DNA of 64,000 bases. It comes from Oceanobacter kriegii DSM 6294. Lineage in GTDB: Bacteria; Pseudomonadota; Gammaproteobacteria; Pseudomonadales; Oceanobacteraceae. The stretch covers positions 105,881 to 169,880 of the forward strand of contig NZ_KE383935.1 of NCBI RefSeq assembly GCF_000422845.1, in the 5' to 3' direction. Shown here one piece after another: positions 17,075-25,600 of the stretch. The position numbers were made by a program, and so were the translations under genes. The notes under the pieces were generated by a model. That model searched no databases. It saw nothing but the letters and a program-made list of their open reading frames with translations, and had not been told where the DNA came from. The first letter of the stretch is position 1; the number at the start of each line of letters is the position of its first letter.

Positions 17075-17956
17075 TTACAGCAACTGTTGAATCGCCCCAA
17101 CGCTGAACAGCGACAGCGGTAACGACAGCAAAATGGTCAGCGCAATGTCGTCGGCAGGCCCTTGGTGATGCTGCGCCATGGCGTGGCTGATGACGGCCAC
17201 CGGCATCGCCGACAGAATCACAAAAATCAGATAATCCCGATAGGCCATCGGCCAGCCAGAAAACACCAGCGCTGCGATCATCGCACCGCCGATGGTGCGC
17301 AACAGCGCCAATCCCAGCGGCCGTTGCCAACTTATCCCCTGTGCGAATGGCAAGCGCACGATGGCAGCTCCCAGTTGCATCAGCATCAAGGGCAGAGTGA
17401 TCTGCCCCAGAGTAGACAGTGTATCCAGTGCCGGTTTTGGCAGTTTCAGGTCCAGTGCCAATAAGGTCAGGGCAATCACCATGCTGATGATTGGCGGGTT
17501 CTTCAGCAAGGTCGCGGGCTGCCAGCGACTGCTCAGACAGGCGGTGCCCAGCGTAAAGTGGCTGACCTGAATCATGCTGGAAAATACCATCACCGGCAGG
17601 ATGGCTTCGTCACCAAACAGCGCCACACAGACCGGCAAGCCGAGATAGGCTGCATTGGGGTTCACCACCGCTGGCAGATAGCGTTGAGGCGTTTTCAAAA
17701 AAGGCATCAGCCAGGCCATGGCGAACGTCGCCATGCTGATCAAAAACAGGAAGGCTGCCAGCATCAGGTTCGTCAGTTCAGTCAAGCTGGTTTCCATAGT
17801 CTGCATCGAGTGCAGCAACAGGGCAGGGATACCAACCAGTGACACCAACTGGTTCATCGCAGGGCCATCCAGGCAGGAGGTTCGTTTGGCCAGAATAGCC
17901 CCGACCAGCATTAATGCGATCAGTGGCAGCATGGCAAGCAACAGTGTTGAAATCAT
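17075..17956 (-). CDS. AEC family (auxin efflux carrier-like) transporter
   Basis: A 293-residue protein with about ten membrane helices. The conserved NPN-type motif is visible in PAVVNPNAAYLGLPV. Bacterial AEC proteins export or exchange organic acids such as malate or malonate. It is divergent from a LysR gene 91 bases away, which is its likely regulator. Confidence 0.9.
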   Translation of the reverse strand: MISTLLLAMLPLIALMLVGAILAKRTSCLDGPAMNQLVSLVGIPALLLHSMQTMETSLTELTNLMLAAFLFLISMATFAMAWLMPFLKTPQRYLPAVVNPNAAYLGLPVCVALFGDEAILPVMVFSSMIQVSHFTLGTACLSSRWQPATLLKNPPIISMVIALTLLALDLKLPKPALDTLSTLGQITLPLMLMQLGAAIVRLPFAQGISWQRPLGLALLRTIGGAMIAALVFSGWPMAYRDYLIFVILSAMPVAVISHAMAQHHQGPADDIALTILLSLPLSLFSVGAIQQLL

Positions 17957-18047
17957 CGTGTGGGCTCTGAATAAATTTTTGAGCTGGCCAACTCACTCGA
18001 CGAGGGCTAGATTACTGACAACACTTTGATGGTTAAACTGGCCAGAT

Positions 18048-18977
18048 ATGAAGACAGACCACACAGTTCGTGAACAATTTCCGCTGCCCCAGGACCTCAA
18101 CGTGCTGGTTACCGTGGTGCTGAAAGGCAGTTTTGTCGCGGCGGCCAGTACCCTGGGGCAGTCTCCTGCCTACGTCAGCAAGCGTATTGGCATTCTTGAA
18201 CAGACGTTAGGCTGCCGGTTGCTGCACCGGACCACTCGTTCGCTGGGGCTGACCCGCGAAGGCGAAATTGTCTTTGAGGGGGCGCAACTGCTGCTCAGCG
18301 ATCTGGATGAACTGGTCGATACCTTGTCGAGCGCCCGTCAGCAGCCTCGTGGCCAACTGCATGTGTGCAGCAGCTTTGGTTTTGGCCGAGCCCATGTTGC
18401 CCCGATGCTGGCGGCACTGGCCCAGCGTTACCCTCAGCTGGAAGCACGCTTCGAAGTGTTCGACCGGGTGGTCGATATTGTCGGTGAGGGGTTTGATCTG
18501 GAAATCCGCGTGGGCGATGACCTGCCCGAACAACACATCTGCAAGCAGCTGGTGCACAACCGCCGGGTGCTGTGTGCCACACCGGGTTATCTGGCCGAAC
18601 ATGGAGTCCCGACCAGCCTTGACGATCTGCGCCAGCATCACTGTTTGACACTGAAAGAACGCAACAGCATTCAGGGCAGCTGGCAACTGGACCGCGATGG
18701 CGAAAGCAGCGTCACCATCAAAGTCACCGGACCGCTGTCGTCTAACAGTGGTGAGATCGTACTGCAATGGGCACTGCTGGGACGCGGCATCATGTTGCGC
18801 TCCTTATGGGATATCCAACACCTGTTAGACTCCGGTGAGCTGCAACAGGTACTGCCCGAATACGGCCAAAGCGCCAACGTATGGGCGGTGTACCCGCAGC
18901 GGCTGGCAACGTCCGGGCGGCTGCGCGCCTGCGTGGAATTTATGGCAGAACAGTTTCAGGCACTTTCGTTACGGTGA
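18048..18977 (+). CDS. LysR family transcriptional regulator (divergent from AEC transporter)
   Basis: 309 residues with an N-terminal winged helix (DLNVLVTVVLKGSFVAAAS, then SPAYVSKRIGILEQTLGCRLLHRTTRSL) and a CrgA-type effector domain. The divergent arrangement with the AEC transporter gene suggests it controls that gene from the shared 91-base region. Effector unknown. Confidence 0.9.
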   Translation: MKTDHTVREQFPLPQDLNVLVTVVLKGSFVAAASTLGQSPAYVSKRIGILEQTLGCRLLHRTTRSLGLTREGEIVFEGAQLLLSDLDELVDTLSSARQQPRGQLHVCSSFGFGRAHVAPMLAALAQRYPQLEARFEVFDRVVDIVGEGFDLEIRVGDDLPEQHICKQLVHNRRVLCATPGYLAEHGVPTSLDDLRQHHCLTLKERNSIQGSWQLDRDGESSVTIKVTGPLSSNSGEIVLQWALLGRGIMLRSLWDIQHLLDSGELQQVLPEYGQSANVWAVYPQRLATSGRLRACVEFMAEQFQALSLR

Positions 18978-19028
18978 GTGTCGTTGCGGTGACCTTGATC
19001 CTCCACGATGGTTATTTGCCGAAGCAAC

Positions 19029-19048
19029 TGGTGCGCAGTGCGCACCCT
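19029..19048. repeat. Small palindromic element
   Basis: GGTGCGCAGTGCGCACC-type hairpin upstream of a REP element. Comparable short palindromes with the motif GATGGGCA/TGCCCATC sit next to REP elements at 20689 and 47324. Confidence 0.5.
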
Positions 19049-19071
19049 ACATGCTTGCCTGCGAGTCACTT

Positions 19072-19094
19072 TGTAGGAGGCAATTTATTGCCGA
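19072..19094 (+). repeat. REP-like element (forward)
   Basis: It starts TGTAGGAG, has the inner palindrome GGCAATTTATTGCC and ends CGA. Nine 23-base units of this pattern (TGTrGGAG - stem - CGA) occur in gaps of this window. The pattern matches the REP sequences of Pseudomonas. Confidence 0.75.
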
Positions 19095-19187
19095 CAGCAA
19101 ACAGGATGGCCACTTGTGCTCATCAACCCGCGGCTTTGAATAACTTGGCTGGTATGGGCGCAGGGCCTGTCGGTGACTCCTGATTCT

Positions 19188-19565
19188 TCAGCCTTGCTCC
19201 TGATCGAACTGCTGTTGGGATTCCAGTACGGTTTCGATGTGGTTTTCAGCCCATAGCGCCAGTTCGTCGATGGTGTCGGCCAGGGTCTGGCCCAGTCCGG
19301 TCAGGGAATATTCGACGGTGACGGGCACGGTGGCAAAAATCTGCCGCTGGATCAGGCCGTCGCGTTCCAGGTTGCGCAGTGTTTGCGTCAGCATCTTGGC
19401 TGAGACGCCGTCGAGGTCGCGTCGCAGCTGGTTGAAGCGCACGGCGTCGGTTTTCAGCCGCCGGATAATCAACAAACTCCACTTATCCGCCAGCCGTGTA
19501 AAGACCATGCGGGCCGGGCAGTTGCGGTTGTACACATCGTATGGCGGTTGCTCGTCTGCACTCAT
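19188..19565 (-). CDS. HxlR family regulator (QorR/YtfH-like)
   Basis: About 125 residues from the ATG at 19565, supported by GGAG five bases upstream; a longer start at 19619 lacks one. The winged-helix HxlR signature is clear: NCPARMVF, then DKWSLLIIRRL and RFNQLRRDLDGVSAKMLTQTLRNLERDGLI. The cysteine in NCPAR is the redox or electrophile sensor position in several HxlR proteins. It is divergent from a QorB-like NmrA protein, the same pairing as E. coli ytfH/qorB, so it probably represses that gene. Confidence 0.9.
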   Translation of the reverse strand: MSADEQPPYDVYNRNCPARMVFTRLADKWSLLIIRRLKTDAVRFNQLRRDLDGVSAKMLTQTLRNLERDGLIQRQIFATVPVTVEYSLTGLGQTLADTIDELALWAENHIETVLESQQQFDQEQG

Positions 19566-19647
19566 GGGCGCTCCACTATCAGTTCGGACAGAATCTTGTC
19601 TAACGGGTGTTTTTCCCACCTTCCAGCTTGCTCATTGGTCGCTTGCC

Positions 19648-19665
19648 GGTTACCCCAAAGTAACC
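19648..19665. promoter_or_regulatory. Palindromic operator candidate for the HxlR regulator
   Basis: GGTTACcccaaaGTAACC is a perfect 6-6-6 inverted repeat in the gap between the divergent hxlR and qorB-like genes. A further GTTACC half-site lies near 19706. The assignment rests on position and symmetry only. Confidence 0.45.
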
Positions 19666-19770
19666 AGATAACGCCAAGGTGCCTTCTTGAAACCATGGTT
19701 TCCAATAGTTACCTTGATTCCCATTGAAAACTTATCAAATCAAAGCAACGTTTGCATGGGAGAGATTCCA

Positions 19771-20619
19771 ATGAGTCAGAAAATTCTGGTACTGGGTGCC
19801 AATGGTACCGTGGGTAAACACCTGGTAGCTGAGCTGCTGGCCCGTGGTGAACAGGTCAAGGCCGCCAGCCGCAATGCCACACCGATGGAAGGCGCCGAGG
19901 CGGTGGCGTTCGATTTTACAACCGCCACAGGCGCTATTGAGCCATTGCTGGATGGCGTTGACCGTCTGTTTTTGATGCTGCCAACCGGCTACGTCAACAG
20001 CTATGAGTTACTGGCGCCGGTGGCGCAGGCGGCCATCGATCGCGGCATCAAGGTGGTGTTTCAGTCGGTGCTGGGTGTGGATGCCGACGACAGCATTCCC
20101 TACCGCCAGGTAGAGCTGATGCTGATCAACAGCGGGGTGGCGTCGGTGGTGCTGCGCCCGAACTGGTTTATGGATAACTTCGTCAACTTCTGGCTGCCGG
20201 GCATTCAGCACGATGTGATTGCGGTGCCTGCGGCGGAGGGGCAGTCGTCCTTTATTGATGCCCGCGACATCGCCGCCAGTGCTACAGCGGCGCTGACCAG
20301 CTCGGCGTTTGACAATCAGCAGTTCAACCTCACCGGCCCGCAGGCGATGGGGTATGCCGATGCCGCGGAGTTGATTGGCGAGGCCATTGGTCGTTCGCTG
20401 GCGTATCAGCCGCTGAGCGATGATGATTTTATCGCCATGCTGACCCAGGCCGGAGTGCCTGCCGACTACGCGGGTTTTCTCGCGTCCATTTTTGCACCGG
20501 TACGCATGGGTTGGACGGCGGCGGTCAGTGATGCGGTAGAGCAGCTCACCGGTAACGCGCCACGCACGCTTGAAGCCTGGATTGCAGAGCATCAGGCGGT
20601 GTTGGCGTCACAGGGCTGA
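19771..20619 (+). CDS. NmrA-like NAD(P)-binding protein (QorB-like quinone oxidoreductase)
   Basis: 282 residues from the ATG preceded by GGGAGAGATTCCA; a longer in-frame start at 19687 adds unconserved residues. The Rossmann motif is LGANGTVGKHLV, and the NmrA pattern continues with VVFQSVLGV and LRPNWFMDN. Relatives reduce quinones or sense NADP(H). The divergent HxlR neighbour suggests induction by quinones or other electrophiles. Confidence 0.87.
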   Translation: MSQKILVLGANGTVGKHLVAELLARGEQVKAASRNATPMEGAEAVAFDFTTATGAIEPLLDGVDRLFLMLPTGYVNSYELLAPVAQAAIDRGIKVVFQSVLGVDADDSIPYRQVELMLINSGVASVVLRPNWFMDNFVNFWLPGIQHDVIAVPAAEGQSSFIDARDIAASATAALTSSAFDNQQFNLTGPQAMGYADAAELIGEAIGRSLAYQPLSDDDFIAMLTQAGVPADYAGFLASIFAPVRMGWTAAVSDAVEQLTGNAPRTLEAWIAEHQAVLASQG

Positions 20620-20656
20620 TTTAACAAAAGTGAGCTGGCTTGCCTGCAATTCACTC

Positions 20657-20679
20657 TGTAGGAGGCAATTTATTGCCGA
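20657..20679 (+). repeat. REP-like element (forward)
   Basis: Same unit as at 19072, differing at a single base close by. The copy and its flanks match the 19072 copy for about 40 bases, including the downstream AGCAAACAGGATGG, so the repeat unit extends past the 23-base core. Confidence 0.75.
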
Positions 20680-20688
20680 AAGCAAACA

Positions 20689-20710
20689 GGATGGGCACTG
20701 TTGCCCATCC
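20689..20710. repeat. Palindromic element next to REP
   Basis: ATGGGCA and TGCCCAT pair around a four-base loop. It lies 19 bases after the alcohol dehydrogenase stop codon on the minus strand and could double as a terminator hairpin. A related palindrome is at 47324. Confidence 0.55.
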
Positions 20711-20728
20711 GACAGCGCTCTTACCGGC

Positions 20729-21778
20729 TTATTTCAGCGTGGTCATATCAACAACAAAGCGGTACTTCACGTCGCCTTTTTCCAGTCGCTCGAAGGCTTC
20801 GTTCACCTCGTTGGCGTTGACCATTTCAATATCGGCGGTGATACCGTGCTCGGCGCAGAAATCCAGCATTTCCTGGGTTTCTGCGATGCCGCCAATGTTC
20901 GAGCCGGAGAAACTGCGACGGCCGTGGACGACATTAAACGCACCTACCTCCAATGGCTCCGCTGGCAAGCCCACCAGTACCACCGAGCCGTCGATGGCCA
21001 GCAGGTTCAGATAGGTGTTGATATCATGCTGGGCCGACACGGTGTCTAACACCAGATCGAGTTTGCCAGCATAGGCTGCCATTTGCTCCGGGTCTTTGGT
21101 CAGAACCGCAGCATCGGCTCCCAGACGTTTGGCGTCTTCTACCTTGGTATCGGACGACGTCAGCACCACAACCTCGGCGCCCATGGCTTTGGCAATACGA
21201 ATGGCAACGTGGCCGAGCCCGCCAATGCCCAAAATACCAACTTTCTTACCCGGGCCAACGTGCCAGTGCTTCAGCGGGGAATACACGGTAATACCGGCAC
21301 ACAGCAGTGGTGCCGCAGCAGCCAGATCCAGCGACTCGGGCATCTGCAAGGTGTAGCTTTCCTTACACACGTACGTCTGAGAAAAACCGCCGAATGTCAT
21401 ACCGCCCAGGTGTTTGTCCGGGGTATTGAATGACAGCGTGGTGCCGTTTTCACAAAACTGCTGCAAATCACGCTGGCAAGCCGGGCAGCCACCACAAGAA
21501 TCGACAATACATCCAACGCCAGCCAAGTCACCGACGTTGAAACGGGTGACATCTTCACCAACCGCCGTTACCCGGCCGACAATCTCATGGCCCGGCACCA
21601 TCGGGTAGTTGGAAAACCCAAAGTCATTCTTTACCTGATGCAAATCCGAGTGGCAGATGCCGCAATACAAAATATCGAACTGCACATCGTCAGACTGCAA
21701 ATCGCGGCGTGGGATGTTCAGCAGGTGCATGGGTTCAGCGCTGTTAACCGCGCCAATGGCTTTGATTTCAAATGGCAT
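20729..21778 (-). CDS. Zinc-dependent NAD(P) alcohol dehydrogenase (YahK/CAD-like)
   Basis: A 349-residue medium-chain dehydrogenase. Catalytic zinc ligands lie in CGICHSDLH and GHE, the structural zinc cysteines in CGGCPACQRDLQQFC, and the NADP-binding motif is GIGGLGHVA. The pattern is that of broad-range aldehyde reductases such as E. coli YahK. It is monocistronic, with a GAGGAAATTTGA ribosome-binding region. Confidence 0.93.
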   Translation of the reverse strand: MPFEIKAIGAVNSAEPMHLLNIPRRDLQSDDVQFDILYCGICHSDLHQVKNDFGFSNYPMVPGHEIVGRVTAVGEDVTRFNVGDLAGVGCIVDSCGGCPACQRDLQQFCENGTTLSFNTPDKHLGGMTFGGFSQTYVCKESYTLQMPESLDLAAAAPLLCAGITVYSPLKHWHVGPGKKVGILGIGGLGHVAIRIAKAMGAEVVVLTSSDTKVEDAKRLGADAAVLTKDPEQMAAYAGKLDLVLDTVSAQHDINTYLNLLAIDGSVVLVGLPAEPLEVGAFNVVHGRRSFSGSNIGGIAETQEMLDFCAEHGITADIEMVNANEVNEAFERLEKGDVKYRFVVDMTTLK

Positions 21779-21951
21779 TCAAATTTCCTCCAGTACAGGA
21801 CCCAAAAGCAGAACAACAACTGCCTGCATGAGGGTGATGAAAAGACTGTACGCCTGAAGTGGTTTATTGATTAGCCGGGATAATTCGGCAGGGCTGGTGA
21901 GGAAAATTCATGAAATCTCGAGGAGTGACCCCGGTACAGAGAGGGAATAGG

Positions 21952-21976
21952 GCGTCGCCCTCCGGAGGCGAAGGTC
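21952..21976 (+). pseudogene. tRNA-Arg anticodon-arm fragment
   Basis: 25 bases identical to positions 22101-22125 of the nearby tRNA-Arg(CCG), covering the anticodon arm and variable region. It lies about 150 bases upstream of the intact tRNA. It looks like an attachment-site remnant or a partial duplication. Confidence 0.7.
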
Positions 21977-22028
21977 GGTTGATCATCGCTATCGGTTTCA
22001 ATTGTGAGCTTTTACCACGTTACATCAC

Positions 22029-22057
22029 TGGTCAACGCCCGGTAACGTGGGTACAAT
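22029..22057 (+). promoter_or_regulatory. Promoter of tRNA-Arg
   Basis: -35-like TGGTCA (22029-22034) and -10 TACAAT (22052-22057) are 17 bases apart. A GC-rich discriminator (GCGCGCC) follows, as expected for a stable RNA gene under stringent control. Confidence 0.6.
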
Positions 22058-22076
22058 GCGCGCCTTGCGGAAGCAT

Positions 22077-22153
<77 letters not shown>

Positions 22154-22246
22154 TTTCTTTTATGTGTCCGAAGTGTCCTGCTTCAAATACCTCTCCTCTG
22201 CATTTGAACACACCGTTTAGCCCGAGATGGACGAGAACCTCTGATT

Positions 22247-22335
22247 GGTTCGATTCGTAGCGAGCCTGCGAGTGGAGAAAACATCGGAGCCTGCGACGAT
22301 GGCCCGAAGGGCGAAAGTAATCCTCTCGGGCGGGC
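22247..22335 (+). repeat. tRNA-Arg 3'-end repeat, copy 1 (split T-arm)
   Basis: An 89-base unit that starts GGTTCGA, continues with 66 foreign bases (two GAGCCTGCGA repeats and a GCCCGAAGGGC hairpin) and ends ATCCTCTCGGGCGGGC, the 3' end of tRNA-Arg. It is 3 mismatches away from copy 2. The 7-base left match could be chance; the right match is not. Confidence 0.8.
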
Positions 22336-22343
22336 AATATACG

Positions 22344-22396
22344 AAAAAGCTCCTGAATCTGCTTATGAAACGTGAACAGATTCAGAAGCTTTTTTG
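22344..22396 (+). terminator. Strong Rho-independent terminator after copy 1
   Basis: AAAAAGCTCCTGAATCTG pairs with CAGATTCAGAAGCTTTTTT around a 17-base loop. It is probably the original terminator of the tRNA-Arg transcript, now displaced by about 190 bases of inserted sequence. Confidence 0.85.
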
Positions 22397-22431
22397 TTTA
22401 CCGCGTGTGAGTGACTTGGTGCTTAATCTCG

Positions 22432-22528
22432 GGTTCGATTCGTAGCGAGCCTGCGAGTGGAGAAAACATCGGAGCTTGCGACGATTGCCCGAAGGGAGAA
22501 AGTAATCCTCTCGGGCGGGCCATTTCTT
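22432..22528 (+). repeat. tRNA-Arg 3'-end repeat, copy 2 (att-like)
   Basis: The 89-base unit recurs at 22432-22520. It is followed by CATTTCTT, so 25 bases (22504-22528) equal the tRNA 3' end plus its flank at 22135-22159. This is the form of an att site next to the defence genes that begin 120 bases further right. Nothing else is recognised in the 22154-22651 gap. Confidence 0.8.
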
Positions 22529-22651
22529 AAGCCGTTCTGGCGATAGTGCTTACTAATATGTCTTGCTCGGCGACCAAACGGTGACCCATCCAGTGTCGTT
22601 GGTAGGCGTGGTTTTGACCTCTCCCCTGAGTCATAAAGTTTTTGGTAAGCC

Positions 22652-25600
22652 TTAAATTTTTATTTTGACTCCCGCAGGCGGTGTTTTGGGATCTATTCCT
22701 GATGTCATTGATTGACCAACACCATCTCGCCTGAAATCGAACATGTTCATTTCAAAAGTATTGATTGCCACCTGATTATTCCCGCTAGCGTGAGCAATCA
22801 ATCGTTTGTGGCGCTCCTTGTATGGAGCCATTGCATATGAGCTACCAAATTCACCACTGTTTACAAGAATTACAGGTTGGTACATGTGGTAGTGCAGTGC
22901 TTCAACCATTGTGTCGAAAGATCCGACATCAGTATTGAGGGCAGGAATGCACAATGCGTTTGATTTATCTCTTAAATCGGCGCTGAGTTTGATGTCTGTT
23001 GCATCGAAACAAGTGGCACTGGTTATCTTGAAGCCTGATTTGTTTTTGAAGTCTGGGTGTTTCAGTTCGATCATTAGCTGATAGGGACGCCAAGGTTGAA
23101 TTTTTAAATCTCTTTCTCCTGCCATCATATGATGCTTACCCTGAAAGCGAAGAAGTTCGTTTTGATTGCCATTATGTTTTCTTGGAACGATCCAAATTGC
23201 ACAGTTATTGGGGCCAGGTACTCCAAGCTGGTTGATAAATCCTAAACCAGCCAGAACAATTGCATGTGTTTTTCGAGATAGGTGGATAAGAATATCTAAA
23301 TCGTCTTTGTGAACCGCCAACTCTGGCCAAACAATCAAATCTACTTCTTGCTTTTTGTCTACTTCAATATTTTGAGCATCAATATGCTTTACGACTAGTT
23401 CAGCTACCCGTGCAACATGGCGACGATGTTTCACTCGATACTCTGGAACATCAAGTAAAGTACCTGCTTTGGCAAAATCAGACTTGGAAGGCAGCTTGGA
23501 TTGAACCATTGCAACACTCAGAGATGTTTTGCCTTTTTCCCAATCAGGCCTGATCAATTCAGGCAAAACCGGCATTTCCGATAACTGACAGTAAGATGCT
23601 TTGAGTTCTGTTAACCGATTTATGACTAAATCTCTAACTGCATCTTTCGTCAGCTCTCGTGGCCAATCAAAACCTTGATCGTTCACATGAATACCGGGCC
23701 AACGTAGAAGTTTGGCCAACAGAGTAGACAGCCAGGTTGAGAACTGCGCTGCTTCACCAGCAAGCGACTCTGGAGTTGTCATCATGCCTAACTGACGTTT
23801 GAAGCTGGTGGATTTCACGCCTCGATAGCCGGCTCTGGGAGTGAATGACTGACCAAATCCGGTTGGATCGGCAGAGCCAGCCAAAACAGCTCGCATTGCC
23901 AGTGCAACGCGTTGAAGCTGGATTGTCTCATCATTTTCATTTGACTTATCTTCCGTTTTTTTGAAATGAGGTGACATTTCTGCAATTGCTTCATGCATTA
24001 CGAGCTTTTCTATTATCAGGTCGTCATCGAATGCAGAAAAAACTGGCGGAACCTTGTACCCAATGGATTTTACTTTTGTTCTGCTGAGGTCTACCAATTC
24101 TGAGTCTTTGAAATCAGACACTGGCAGTTTTTCAAGTAGAGCTTGAAATAACTTCAATGCCATTACTTCATTTGCAAAAGGATTATCTGCACGGCTACAT
24201 AACTGATAGATACCAGTGAATCCTGTTATTTGATCCAAAGGTTTGGCTGATGGCCGAATGTTCAGATAAAGCCTTTCTGCAATATCATTGAGTGAGTGTT
24301 TATCCCTGTAATACCAAGTGTATTTCATTGCCCGTGCATGGTAATAAATTGCTCGCATCAGATCAGGATTTTGAGCCGAGATTTTTTTCAGGATTGACGG
24401 AGTACTGAATTTTAATCTATCAAATAGGCAACAAACTGCACGGATCACTGGTTTTTGATCAGCTGCTAGTTGTGCTGCTATAAGAATGCAAGAAGCAAGT
24501 ATTTCTGGCTCTATCTTGAAACGATCAACAATATTTACTTCCTTGAATAGTCTTTCTATTGAAATATTCCGATAGCCTTGGATCAGCATGAAAATCAGAT
24601 CCTGCTCCAGATCTCCACATGAGCTTTCGAGTGATGTATCAAGCCTTACTAGCAATAAAAATCTTGCTTGTTCACCGAGTAAGTCGAATTCATCTGAAGA
24701 CTTCGGTTTCCCCCCAAGTGAACCTGAAAGAGCCGCTGCTGCTGTGTTTTGCAGTAATTCAAAGTAGCTATCAATATCAGCGTGGGCGGGAATGGCTTGA
24801 GGGTCTTTTCGATGAATAACCATCGCTGAATTTCTGAATATTTCAGATAAACAATATCGGGCGACTGATGCTTGTTTCTCTTCTTTAATCCCTCCCTCTC
24901 TCTTTAAAACGTCTTTCAATTGATCCAGTATAGCATTTAATATTTTGGGGCTTGGGAATAACTCCAGGCCTTTTTTCAGAAGAAGAACCAATGCAGGGTC
25001 ATGTGACCAATTGGCTATAAAGCGTCTGGCCATTCGTTCTTGTAAATAATCCCATTCCCCAGCAACCGGGGCGCCATTTTCGTCTATATTCCTGGGTGTA
25101 AAGTGGCGTTTGTTGTTCAAAACCTTGGAGATCTTGTTTGCAGCAAAGCGTTTTAAGGTATCTTCTCGAATATCAAATACACTTTTTTCAATGGCGGCGA
25201 GGCCATTAGGAATGCAATTTTGACCATCCTGGTCTGGAACATTTCCATCGGAAAGCATTAACAAAGACTCAAGCTGAGTGACCATTTCATCCGCACTTTC
25301 CATGCTTAGTGGGCCACTCATATTGCTTTGGATCATTTCTAGAGTGCTGGATATGCCTTTGGACTTACCTCGGTAAACCTCAACTTTAGTTTTACTTGGA
25401 TTAAGTATAAGGCTAAGTTCTTTGAGCTGTGGCTCAATCCATTGGTTGATCTTTTCCTGAACTGTTTTTATCGGGTTTTTATTATCCTTGCTTCGTTTTG
25501 GACCGATTACAACCAAACGCATATCATCTACATAGCGGCAGTAATCGATCAGTTTGATCGATTTCGACACTTCGGTTTCAATACTATTTTGTACTTCTTT

